A stretch of DNA of 64,000 bases from Histoplasma ohiense. Lineage: Eukaryota; Ascomycota; Eurotiomycetes; Onygenales; Ajellomycetaceae. Position numbers and translations under genes: made by a program. Location of the stretch: the NCBI GenBank assembly GCA_017607445.1, contig JAEVHH010000004.1, positions 3,348,001 to 3,412,000 of the forward strand. Direction: 5' to 3'. The notes under the pieces are model-generated. The model worked only from the letters and a program-made list of their open reading frames with translations. It was not told the origin of the DNA and searched no databases. Of the stretch, positions 36,275-47,540 are shown in pieces (position 1 is the stretch's first letter; each line of letters begins with the position of its first letter).

Positions 36275-37389
36275 AACCAAATGGCTTTTCAAATCCTACC
36301 TTGATATGACCTTTTCCCTCTTCACACTCCGCTAGTTGAAGCTGCATTACCTTTTTTTTTTTTTTTTTTTTTTTTCCAAAAGGATGACTTGACTTGTATC
36401 TACGCGAACTTGAACTTTTATATTAACCTCTCAACCCATCCTAGACGGCACAACCACAGCATCCGGGCCCCCTACCTATTCCGATTCACCCTTTGGTCCC
36501 TCAATCCTTTTCCTGTCCGGCATATTGATGACATGACGCGAATGCAACGAAACATTTCTTACTTCGGAGCTTTATGATATCTCTGGCGCAAATCCAACGC
36601 AATATCCAAGCGATAGCTTTCTTTATATTCTGTTAGCCCTTCGGTCTTATTATTTTGCTGTCTTATCGATATGGTTTCCTGTTAGTTTTGCCCCTTATTT
36701 TGGATTTGTTTTTCTGTCTCTCTTTCATGGGGCAGGAGGTATTTATTGCATCGAAGGGAGATGGAGGCGTTCTTTTTCTTTTTCCTTTTCTTTTTTCTCC
36801 GCTTTTCTGGATAAGGATATTAGCCATTGCCTGTCATATCTGTGCCTCCCTTCTGTTACTGGCCGCGTGAACCCAGTTGGAGTTTCCTATCGGTGTCGCT
36901 GTTTGTATTTCATCCCCCTTCTATCTATACCTATGCATATATACATACCACTTGATACGAAGATATATATGAATTTTCTGTAGTTTTTTTATTGAGATAG
37001 CTTCGAGTTTGCTAGAGTATGTATGTAAAATGAGCCCAGGGGCTATGGGACATCATTCGTGGCTCCTAGATATTTGCGGCTGAATCTATCGTTACGGTGT
37101 CTGATGAGCACCGTGTGTATGCAACTGTATGCAACCACGAAAAACCCCCGCCTGCCACCCTACAAAGCAGATATTGAATAAAATGAGAAGACGATAGGAA
37201 CAAAATCCAACAAGCGGGATGATTCGATATGCAGACTCAAAGGTCGATAAAGCAGAATAGTAGAAACATTTGTGATGCAAGGGGGAAGGACAAGAATTGA
37301 AAGGCCACACCATCTTAAACTAACGTGTAGCATGCCAGGAGCAGGAAAGCTGTTCTGTGGATATGCGGAGTCAAAGCGGCGAGTTACGA
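36275..37389. other. Convergent intergenic region between pep7 and yvc1
   Basis: Holds a run of T at about 36352-36375 in the pep7 3' flank and otherwise T-rich sequence. Several short frames rich in Phe and Leu reflect this composition. No gene is seen. Confidence 0.5.
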
Positions 37390-39860
37390 TCATTCTCGTG
37401 GTTCTCCTGTTGCATCCCCTCCAGCTTCTGTCGCTGCCGTGAGCCCGCCTTCCTCCCCATTAACTGGTCCTGTGTCTTCTCCATTCCCATCCCTGCTACT
37501 CACCTCCGTCACACCCACCTCATCGACCCCGTTAACGACCGTCCCACCATCACTGCCCCTCTTGACGCCTTCCACCTGCTCTTTCAACCTCTTAACCGAC
37601 CCCATCAACTCCGCAACCTGCCCTTTCAACTCCCTAATCTCCAACACACACGGGTCAAGCTCAACATTCGGCTTCGTCTCCGCAACCTTCAGATCCCAAT
37701 TCTCCGCCTGAAAATCGACCTGCAAATCTTGTGCCGCTTCCTCCCATTCCTGGAGTATGTCGTCATCTTCTTCGCCCAGCCGGCGGTTGAGGCGGATACG
37801 CCGGGCATTTAGTGTCTCGATCAGAGCCGTGATCAAGAGCAAAGGAGAGTAGATTATGCCCATTACGTAATGGTTGAGGCGCTCGTAACGGGCTGAGGGG
37901 AGCCACCACTCGAAGGGAATGATGAGGAGGAATATTTCGATCAAGTTTAAGGCTAAATGGGCGTTGGGATTTGTCAGTGGAAAATCAGTGATATTCAATT
38001 TTGTATTTAAGAGTAGGACAAGCTTTGGGGGGTTGGTTGCAGACGTACGGGCTATGAACACGTTTTCATCAGGGGCGCGGACGAATTGCAAGGTTCGCTG
38101 TGCGAATAAGGCCATATATTCGTCTATGGCGTTTCCCGTGATATCCTCATATGCGCTGTTATAGAGAGCAATGAGGATGTTAAGGAGAACTGGACGGATG
38201 GTTGTTAGATGGGGATGTATTCTGCATTATCACCCGGGCAGGAAGGGATGTCACTGGCTGGGCTTTTATGAATGTTACTTACTGACCATCACCACGAAGG
38301 TGAAGAAGTAATACAGCAAAATGCCAAAGGGTGCAGCGAATTCCTGGAAGACACCGAAATCTGGACTCTGCATAACACTGTTTGCCATCCCCTGAAGAAT
38401 ATTCGAAGCTGTCATGGCGTTCTTGGGATCCGCTTGGTCCATCCCCATGAACCCTTGCAGGAATCCAATGATGACAACTCCCAATAACGCAAAGAATATC
38501 AAACTTTCCTTCATCATGACCTTCAAGACCACGAGCATGGCGCCAAAAAAGCGGAATGTGTCCAAGTAGAGCAGTATCCGGCCCCAGAACATTGGAGCAG
38601 AAAATGCAAGGAAGTTGTAGCTGAGGGCATTAAACCTGATCCGCTCAGCATCACCGCTATCCGGCGAGCGCGTGAGAGCGACAATACGCAGGATGAATGA
38701 GATGACAAGCAGAATGTACAGGGTGGAATTGAAAGCATTCCAAAAGCCAAAGTAGAAGCGGCCCACTTTCCAAAACTTGGCAAATTCATCGCATACGAAG
38801 CCCATTGTCATGATGTAGAGGATTCCTTCCACGATATCAAGATCACCTGATGGGTTGATCGTGTTTATCACGATAGTATACAGGACCAAGTACAACAGAG
38901 AGAAGAATATTTGCACCGTATTCTGGTAGATTGGGGCTCTCAGTCTATCAGGATTGACGTGTGACCAGTATTTCGTATTGACTCTTTCAGGGTATTCAAT
39001 GAAGGTGGAGGGGTCTTTGTCGTCCTGGCACAGCCAGCCGTGCCAAAGGTACTTGATACATTTCTGGTAGCCGGAAGATCCAATTACTCGCAACGCATGC
39101 AGATCAACGGCCCGTTCGACAGCATTGACGGGAGGAGTATTTTCTCCATCGATGCACATCGAGTAGCGTTTCAAGAGCACGTCGTTCATGAGGTATTCGT
39201 TATTTTCTTCAGCTTCGATTCTGTGGAATGTAAATAAATAATTGGTTCATAATTGGAATAAACATGGTGCATATTATATTGTGAGGAATTCATGGGTCAA
39301 AAATAAACATACATCCTCTTCGCCAGGACCTCACATGCGACGGCCCTCAGCTCATGGAGATCTGAATCCCACAACTCAGCCAGCGCTTGCAGCTTGAACC
39401 ATCGCAAACAGACAAGCAGGCAGTACACTACACAAGCCTTGTTCTCCTCCCCACCCGCTTCACGTGTGGTCTGGATGACGGCCTTGGTGAGAATGTTGCT
39501 ATTGGCCTTGGTTACAGAATCTTCGTCGAGTTCGCAGGGGATAACCTGCTCGATCTGGTACTTCAAGCGGAGGGCTACTTTGGTGACCTCCTTCGCTGGC
39601 AATGCCGGTGGTATGGCTTCATTGCGTCGCACAGGGAGTACTGTTCACAGCTAACTGTCAATTTCTTTCTTTCTCTTCTTAACGTATGCAAGGAGGACCT
39701 TCTCTACCAGAGACAGAGAATGAAAATAGAGTTTGTCTGCAGCAAATTGAAATAGCTATGTAGGAGGCCGGGAAAACCACTTACATCTGCGTCCTTCATA
39801 GAGCTCCCGATGGGCTCGATGACGATGGTCAGCACCTAACAGACTTCCCCACCGCACCAT
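37390..39860 (-). CDS. yvc1: Vacuolar TRP-type cation channel Yvc1 (TRPY)
   Basis: Exons (minus strand) are 39860-39785, 39640-39313, 39220-38283, 38189-38049 and 37952-37390, giving 681 residues, close to yeast Yvc1 (675). Yvc1 releases Ca2+ from the vacuole upon stretch, Ca2+ and redox signals. The cytosolic N-terminal half has helix-rich repeats (LRLKYQIEQVIPCELDED). Six membrane segments follow, among them VQIFFSLLYLVLYTIVI, STLYILLVISFILRIVAL, LIFFALLGVVIIGFLQGFM and ILLYYFFTFVVMVILLNI, with the pore loop before the last. An acidic patch EEDDDILQEWEEAAQDL near residue 550 matches the Ca2+-sensing acidic cluster of the fungal channel. A coiled coil and a Gly/Glu-rich tail end the protein. 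Intron ends are all GT/AG and in phase. Confidence 0.93.
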
Positions 39861-40576
39861 GATTGAGCAGTTATTGCACGGATACGGCTTGGAAGTGGAA
39901 ATTGAAGATTGGTATAGTTATCGCTGGGGAGGAGAAAGGGGAGTAGAGTAGTTCGTCCTCTTCAATGAGAGGCCATTTCGATCTCTTGGTCATGGGTAGG
40001 TAAGATGAGGTGATTTCGACGGGGATGAGCTCTGATCTGTGAAGCCAACTGTTGCGGGGATTGTCCAGACGCTTGGAGGAACTAGCTCCTAGTTAAAGCT
40101 GAGCTGATAAGAGCTACCGCCAGCCACCACAACAAATAGAGGTAATTATGCCTTGTTATTTGTCGGCACGATTCGCCACGGGGCTTGGTTATCAATCGAC
40201 TCATTTTCAGTTCTGTTGGTTGGGAATCTTGATGCAAACAAGACTTTTGTATCACCATTACGTAGGTTGGTTGGTCTTGGAGCTCCTGAAAGCCACAGGC
40301 AGCCATAGTTAACTAACTGCGAGTTAACTATCTACAAGAGTATGAGTTGCGAGAGAAGTCAACATCTGTGGGTATCCGTGCACAAAGAACACACAAATCG
40401 AAGCTGTCCTGATTTTTAACTTTTATCTACCGCTATCCCCCCTAAAAAGCATCGCAATCACGGCTGGTCATCAAACCCGTAGACTCGTGGCCAACAGCCT
40501 TTGGAAATGGTATAACAAGGAGACCGAAAAAGAAAAATAAGACAAGAGCAAATCGTCGAATTTTTGCTCGTAGTGT
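39861..40576. other. Intergenic: yvc1 promoter and eIF2-alpha 3' flank
   Basis: Both neighbours read leftwards. It contains a perfect 10-bp inverted repeat at 40305-40331. No gene is seen. Confidence 0.5.
40305..40331. repeat. Perfect inverted repeat ATAGTTAACT with 7-nt loop
   Basis: ATAGTTAACT at 40305-40314 is matched by AGTTAACTAT at 40322-40331. It lies about 450 bp upstream of the yvc1 start codon. It could be a dyad binding site or a chance AT-rich palindrome. Confidence 0.6.
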
Positions 40577-41775
40577 TTACGCATCGACAATGCCCTCGTC
40601 GCTCTCGCTCATATCCTCATCCCCGCTAACTTCCTGGTTCTCCCGCTCCCTCTTCTCCATGAGAGCTTGCAATTCCGCATCATCGTGCTCCGTAACAGCC
40701 TTGGGCGCCATCTTGACCACGCAGGCCCCTCCGGAAGCCCGGATTTTTGTGTCGATGCTCTTGATCGCCTCCTCCAGCACAGAGATTCCATGGTTCTTGT
40801 CCAAACAGTGGCTGGTTAGCACGTATAGCGGGGGTGACACAAGCTTAACTTTGACCTGTGCATCTTGTGTATTATTTGATTCTGCAGTCCGAAGAGCATC
40901 CTTCACAGCATCGATACCATCGTAGCCGAAACAAGTCACTTCGACATCTGCACGGACTTTAGTAGGATGTGGAGTGAGCTTCTTGCTAATATAGTTTTGG
41001 AGTTCATCCTTAACCACCTGACTGGGGAATGTTACATCATCCCAGACACTCGGGTTTCTGCGCAGGAGTTAAATTTTGGTCCCGTTAGCCACGATTCCTA
41101 TTGTTCATCATCATTGGGGGGGGAGGAAACGAAACAATCTCCTTCGATTGGGCGATAGTCATACGTGATAGAAAGTTTGAAGGCATCAATGGAATGTCCA
41201 TATTTCTTGTTCAGTGGCCAGCCAATTTGCGAATAGAGCGTTTCCATTGGAGTCTTGGTCTTCTCCGCAACGTGGCGCATGATTGAGTGAACGAGTTTGC
41301 CCTTATTGTATCGTTCTTCACATTTGATGACATCTTCCGGGGATACTCTTCGTTTTGACAGATCGATATAACCTGTTTCGCAATGACGTGCGCACAATCA
41401 ATTGGTTTGTGAACAACAGCAGAAGCCATGAGGAACCAGAGGGTTTGTCAATGACATACCTTTCTCCTTATCCACACGAAGAACTACCACGACTTCATTT
41501 CTTCCCACTCGAATAAGCTTTTGTATACTTCTGATACGTCGTCTCGACAGCTCCGATAACAATATCATTCCATCGATGTTGTCGTATTCCAGCAGCTTAA
41601 CGTATGCGCCCATCTCTGCAATCTGTTGGCGGGGTATGTTAGACTGGCATTCGGCAACACCGCATATGGTTGCAGATTATCTTCTTTTGAGACGTACTTG
41701 CTTCACGTTCACCATTACAAAACTATCAATCTCCGGGAACTTCTCCTCGTAAAAGCGGCAGTTTGTTAACGACAT
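40577..41775 (-). CDS. sui2: Translation initiation factor eIF2 subunit alpha
   Basis: Exons (minus strand) are 41775-41698, 41622-41460, 41372-41165 and 41057-40577, giving 309 residues (yeast Sui2 has 304). The subunit carries the stress switch of the eIF2-GTP-Met-tRNAi complex. The N-terminal S1/OB fold starts MSLTNCRFYEEKFPEIDSFV. The regulatory loop SELSRRRIRSI contains the serine equivalent to Ser51 (residue 52 counting Met), the target of Gcn2-type kinases, and the conserved KGYIDLSKRRVSPEDV follows. The helical domain and the alpha/beta C-terminal domain (PPLYVLTSHCLDKNHGISVL) are complete, and the protein ends in an acidic tail (GDEDMSESDEG), as in other fungi. All introns are 75-107 nt and in phase. 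Confidence 0.97.
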
Positions 41776-42453
41776 GGTGGGCGGAGTGTGCCTATTGTAG
41801 GCAAGTGGACTGTGGAGAGGGGAGAGATAAAGAATTGAGACTCTCTTGGGAGTTCACGGCTAATGGGAATGGCCAGAATTGAGAATCAGACGGTGTGGGA
41901 GTTGTTATCTGCTTTCAAAATAGGCATCAACAAAACAGGAGGATGTACTGGTGCGCTGTAAGATCTGGCGATCTCTACTATGACACTTTGCTAGTTCGGT
42001 TTTTTGTGGCCGCAAAAGCGGGAGAATATTCGGATCAGGTGATTGATTGTCTGCTTATGTCATCAGATCGCGCTCTTGGCCTTAACTATTTATTCCCGTG
42101 GATGATGTTGACCACCATCTCGCGACGACGGTGGGCTCAGGAATCGAAGTCTGTTCATTCCGGCTTATACAACTGCATCTTTGTTTCTACCAACCATGCA
42201 AAGTCCTACCAGTGGTAGAGAATACTTCCTCTGGTCTGCCTGCGTCCAATGAATTTCACGACAATCTATGTTCTAAAACTTAGTTCATGCTCCACCCACA
42301 TCCCGTCCTCGCTCACTAGTTGGGCTATAGGACATCGGTGCGATTTTCACATCCACAATCCAAGAACAAGAACCTCCAAATTCCCAACTTCCCTAACAAT
42401 CCAGGTGTCCAGATCCGGGCTAGTAGTCAGTGGTTTGTGAATCTGGGGACACA
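41776..42453. promoter_or_regulatory. Divergent promoter between eIF2-alpha and the SulP transporter
   Basis: 678 bp lie between the two start codons. Short open frames at 41895-42440 have no domain. I see no specific operator. Confidence 0.5.
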
Positions 42454-44999
42454 ATGTCCGAGTCTGACCCCGCAAGACTTCAACAGACGTCGTCGCTTCG
42501 TGACCGTCATTGCTGGCCCACTCAAGCTCAACGTCATTCACCTTCCCCACCGCCAGCCAATATCAACCGGGATACATGGGGAAAGCGCACGGGTTTTCCG
42601 TCTCAGGGCGAGATAAATCCCAGAACAAGACTTTTGGAGTCGTATGAGAGCTATGAGCCTGCGTGTGGTTCCCGCCAATGCAATCATGGGACTTTCTCCC
42701 CTCGCCCCGGCTCCTCCGCCAGTCAGCAAACGAGCAGCGGTCCCGTCCAATCAAATAGGGTTGGTGAGTTTGGAGATAGTTCCTGCGAAGGATCTAGTAT
42801 TCAAACCAACAACAGGGACGGTATTGTGCCTTCTCTTTCGGGACTGCCCAGCAGAGTCACAACAAAGCAATTAGCCAAGAAGTATGGTGTCAATCGTCGA
42901 ATGATGTGCGTGTTGTATACATTCTCTCCTAAGTGCGTCGTATGTTCATTTGGAGCTTTTTTCTAATCACACCGATCTATTTTAACTAGGTATATCTCAT
43001 ACTACGTTCCTTTCTTCAATTGGATAACGCAGTACCGTTGGTCCTTCCTTAAAGGCGATTTAATATCAGCTATTACTGTGGCCTCGATATATATCCCAAT
43101 GTGTCTCTCTCTCGCATCCAACGTTGCCCATTCACCTCCTTTGAATGGGCTGTATGCGTTCGTGTTCCATCCCCTCGTATATTCTGTGCTCGGGAGCAGC
43201 CCTCTCCTGGTGGTGGGCCCGGAAGCAGCAGGGTCCCTCCTAGTCGGAACTGTGATCCGCGGTGCAATTAAATCGGGTGAGGCTATGGACGATGACCCAG
43301 GTATGATCTCTCAAATAGTTGGTGTTATCACAGGGCTGTCGGGAGCGATGGTATTAATAGGCGGGATCACTCGCCTGGGTTTCCTCGACAATATCCTCAG
43401 CCGGCCCTTCCTAAGAGGATTTATTAGTGCCATTGGCTTCATGATCATCGTCGATCAGTTGATCCCGCAACTGGGCCTTACCTCGCTGGCGAAGAAAAGT
43501 GGCTCCGCGCATGGTAGCAGCATTGACAAATTGGGATTTCTATTTCGAAACATATCTTCTGCCCATGGCTTGACATGTGCGGTTGCATTTGGTAGCTTTG
43601 CAGCCATCATGGTTTTCAGGTACAGATTTTTTTTATTATTAAATACTTGGGATTAAGACGCTAAAAATATATGCTGATGCCCCTGGCGTAGGACTCTGAA
43701 AAGACGTCTGGAACCACGCTTCCCCTCTATTGTCTTTTTCCCTGATCGGTTTCTTGTTGTCTTCCTCTCCGTTATCCTCACCTGGAAACTCCAATGGGAT
43801 AAGAAGGGGTTGGATGTCCTTGGTTCCCTCAAGAACGAAGGGAATCCGACTTTTGCCTTCCGCTGGCCATATAAAATGTCACACATGCGACATCTTCCAA
43901 GCGCGATGAGCACGTCCTTCATCATCGCACTACTCGGATTCTTCGAGTCGTCTATCGCCGCAAAGGGCCTTGGTGACGGAAACAATGGCGGAATAAAAGG
44001 TATATCTTTTAGCGCTAATCGCGAGCTCGTTGCTCTTGGTGTAGCCAATGTAATTGGTGGATGTTTCATGTCACTCCCTGCATTCGGAGGATACGGCCGA
44101 AGCAAGCTCAATGCTGCCACTGGTGCAAAATCCCCTATGAGCGGCGTGTTTCTGGGCCTAATAACTCTGATTTGCATTCTCTTTCTGCTGCCTTATTTCT
44201 ATTATATGCCAGTAAGTGTTCACATTGTGCCTTCCCAGAATGGGAAAAACTTTTCGAATAGAATATTCGGAATTCTAACGCATATCCCCCACCCCAGATG
44301 GCTATCCTTTCCTCTATGATTTCTGTCGTTGCCATATCTCTCATCGAAGAAGCACCTCACGACCTACGTTTCTTCTTCCGTCTCCGTAGTTGGTCCGAAC
44401 TAAGCCTAATGCTCATAATCTTCTTTTCAACAATTTTTTACTCGCTCTATCTCGGCATCGCGCTGGGCATAGGCCTCTCCATCCTGCAAATAATACGCCA
44501 CGCAACCAAACCGCGCATCCAAATCCTCGGGAAAGTATATGGCACCAAAGACCGTTTTGAGAACGCAGAAGTGCAGCCTGAGAAAGTCGAATTTATCGAC
44601 GGCTGTCTGATCGTCAAGATCCCTGAGCCTCTAACGTTCGCAAACACAGGCGATTTGAAAAATAGGCTCCGCCGCCTGGAGTTCTACGGCACGACTGCTG
44701 CGCATCCTGCTCTACCACGCGTACGCCCCCCAGAACATAACCGGAATATGATCTTTGATATACACGGTGTCACGAGCATTGATGGCTCGGGGATCCAGGT
44801 GCTTAGTGAAATTGTCCAGGGCTATGTTGATCAAGGGGTGCGAGTGTTTTTCTGCAGGTATCCACAACCCGGGACGGAAATATTCCGGATGATGGAAAAG
44901 AGCGGAATTGTTGATGCCGTTGGGGGTGCGACCCATTTCGTTCGCAGTGTTGATGAGGCGCTCCAGTTGACAGAGACGGTGGAGGTGGATCGGCCGTGA
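42454..44999 (+). CDS. SulP/SLC26-family anion transporter with STAS domain
   Basis: Exons are 42454-42905, 42990-43619, 43692-44211 and 44298-44999, giving 767 residues. A hydrophilic, Ser/Pro-rich N-terminus of about 145 residues precedes the SulP signature: YYVPFFNWITQYRWSFLKGD, then SAITVASIYIPMCLSLASN and PLLVVGPEAAGSLLVGTV. Ten or more membrane segments follow (for example ISAIGFMIIVDQLIPQLGL and PAFGGYGRSKLNAATGAKSP). The C-terminal STAS domain (about residues 595-755) includes NMIFDIHGVTSIDGSGIQVL. The IPMCLSLASN variant differs from the IPQGMSYA of high-affinity sulfate permeases, so the substrate may not be sulfate. The start is the first ATG; the upstream extension would need GTG. 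Confidence 0.9.
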
Positions 45000-45946
45000 T
45001 GTCACGTTTGAGATATGCGTAGCATATCCGAGTGTCTTTAGAAGAAAATGGCAGAGAACGTTGATAAGTCAATGCAAAGAATGTATACATATAGAATGAC
45101 TTGATGAAATTTGGGATCTTTGGATTTGCCAGGAGTTCTTTTACCTCGTTTTTGTTTCTTTTCTATATGTATTATACCAGAATGCGTGTCCTTTAGCAAG
45201 GTCAAGTTTATTTTCATGAGCTTTTTGTTTTTTGGAATTTCCGTCCCCCAAGGCTTTTCTTACATCAAAAAGACCTACGGGCACCCATAAGGTTTTTTCT
45301 GGGGTAAAAATCTCCTGATGGGATTAGAGTGCTCTATCCCCCTCAAAAAAAAAAAAAAAAAAAAAAGTCAATCATAGCAATCTCAGACACAATGTTAAAC
45401 TGCTTCCATTTCTACCTCGGTAGTACAAAATATATAGCTCCACCATCATGATTCCAAATTCCACCATGTAGAGGCCGTCCGAAGTGAATGGTTGAATGGC
45501 TCTCGGATAATTAAGGGCTGAAGCATCATCCGCGGTATGTATAATTACCTAGGGCGCTTAAGCTATTTGCTTCAAAATCAGATCAGCGGTTCTAGAACCT
45601 TAAGAGTATATATAAAATAGATGAAGTCAAAAAGCTATGGCCTCGCGGAAGATTCGTGAATGGAGAGCTGGCATATTTAGCAAACCAACTCACCCCACAT
45701 TACAAACTCAATATATAAATGACCTCATTCGGGGTTATTTTTCAAGGTAGAAAACCGGTGAATCTGCGACTGGTTTATCTCCACTAACGAGACAAAATCG
45801 CGTACTGCATACTGGACGCCGCACTCTGCATGGTACCATCAGCCATCTTCAAATCAACAAAACACATCAAAAAAAAAAAAAAAATAGTGTGCTTGTACCT
45901 ACATACCAATCAGAATGCCCTGGCATCAGCCCATCACCTTTCAGCT
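45000..45946. other. Intergenic after the SulP gene
   Basis: AT-rich 3' flank with an A-run at about 45345-45366 and another near 45869-45884. No gene is seen. Confidence 0.5.
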
Positions 45947-46258
45947 TTATACCATGTCCTCTCCATCACCACCACTACCACTAACACCCCCACTCCTCTG
46001 GAAATCCGCGAGCCGCCCACTCGATTCCATCCGATCGCGAACCAGACTCAAAATCGGTACAAGCTGGCAATTGATATCATTCCTGAGACCACGCAATTCC
46101 TCCAGGAGCGGCGCGACGTATTCCAAGGGCGGTGGGTGCGGCAGGAGCCACTCCCAGCCGAATTGGACGCCGAGCCAATGCCAGATCTGTGCCACCGGAG
46201 TAGGAGTAAATATTAGGACGATAACGAGGACGACTACAATGCCTTCGAAGGTGTCCAT
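45947..46258 (-). CDS. Possible small membrane protein, 103 residues
   Basis: A minus-strand frame starts at an ATG at 46258. It begins MDTFEGIVVVLVIVLIFTPT, a good single membrane helix, followed by an aromatic stretch (WHWLGVQFGWEWLLPHPP), an amphipathic region (APLLEELRGLRNDINCQL) and a polar Gly/Ser tail. This order of hydrophobic, amphipathic and polar parts looks like a real small membrane protein, yet I know no family for it. The opposite strand is also open (45830-46298) but reads as low-complexity Pro/Thr/Arg sequence, so I prefer the minus strand. Chance cannot be excluded. Confidence 0.35.
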   Translation of the reverse strand: MDTFEGIVVVLVIVLIFTPTPVAQIWHWLGVQFGWEWLLPHPPPLEYVAPLLEELRGLRNDINCQLVPILSLVRDRMESSGRLADFQRSGGVSGSGGDGEDMV

Positions 46259-47540
46259 AATTTTGACCTTACTTTGTTTTGAGCTGGGTTCTGATTAGGC
46301 GCAGTCGACCGGGGTGGAACGGATTACAGGACAAGAGTCGAGGAGGGAGGAAACCTGGAGGAGGATTTGAGGAATATTTGAGCACGGATTGTAGGGGATA
46401 GGAGGTTGGAATCGGAAGGACGGAAGGTGTGAACCCTCGAGTTGGTTATGTGGAAGGTGGAGGAGGTGTAACGCATACATGCAAACAGTATGTCATATAC
46501 CATATACGGAGAAGAAAATAAAAGCCAACGTCTTTAGCTTGACAGAAAACGGTACCCAGAGGTGAAGAACTAAAACAGCTCCCGCGGTTTGACAGTCTGG
46601 CAGCGCTGAGGCTTCTAGTCTATGATCCAACCTATCAGTGGGGAGACATCGATGGAGTGTTGAGTCCCAGCGATGATTTACCACAGCCCTCAACTATCAA
46701 TCAATCATCCATGGCCATAGATAGAGAATCCCCCCGTCACAGATACTGGCAGTTGAATCAGATGTGAAGTCTGGACGGACATGTAAGTTGTTTCCGTGGG
46801 AGTATCATCTATACCAGCGTGAGCCTAAGAGCTATAGGTGTCCCGCCCACCGAGCCAGATGGTTTAAAAGAGTGGAAGTGGATTTTCCACTTGACGGGGT
46901 ATATATAGAGATCCGAGAGCATTTGCACGAAGTGTAGTGAGCCGGCAACGGTGTTTATCAGAACACAATGGCCACAGAGTTGAATAAAGGCCTTAAGTTG
47001 AACTCAGCAGAAGGCAACGGCAAAAAAGAAAACAAAGCAACAAACATAGAAAAACAGTGCTAAGCTGTTGTTTCTAAAGCGGCCCGACGAAGAGACGCTC
47101 ATAACCAGGTTATCATCGCATATCTTGCATCAATATAATAATACTAGTCAGCACCAACTAGAAGGAAAGTCGATGGAATATGGTCCCTAACCTTGAAACC
47201 AAACGGAGGATTTGAAGGACCAACGGCACCAGGCCCCCTTGGCTTGCAGCAACCTAAAGGGTCAATCTCTAACTTGTAGTGACAATTCACAACGAATACG
47301 CGTTGAAATACTCGTATGCATGGGTTTACCTGTGTTTGTTTGCACTGTTTGCTTCTGTTGAGTTAATATAAAAGCTTCAATTGAGCTCGACTATCAATGT
47401 CAAGAAATGAAGATATCAAATGGAGAGAAAGGACCGCTATGGACACAACTAATGAATGTCCTACAATCCGATTTTCATGGTTTATTTAATCAGCATATTT
47501 TGCCGTATTCTACGTGATCTCAATTGAGCAGTTCGAGGCA
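46259..47540. other. Intergenic before the Fta1 gene
   Basis: Mixed sequence; TATATATAGAG near 46901 is TATA-like. The short frames present have no domain. It could carry an unmodelled non-coding transcript, but nothing in the sequence shows this. Confidence 0.4.

Noticed and set aside
45915..46298. 127-codon plus-strand frame
   Set aside because: Low-complexity Pro/Thr/Arg reading opposite the better small membrane-protein frame.
47514..47540. Longer N-terminus for Fta1
   Set aside because: It would need a GTG start. The ATG at 47541 sits just before the conserved block.
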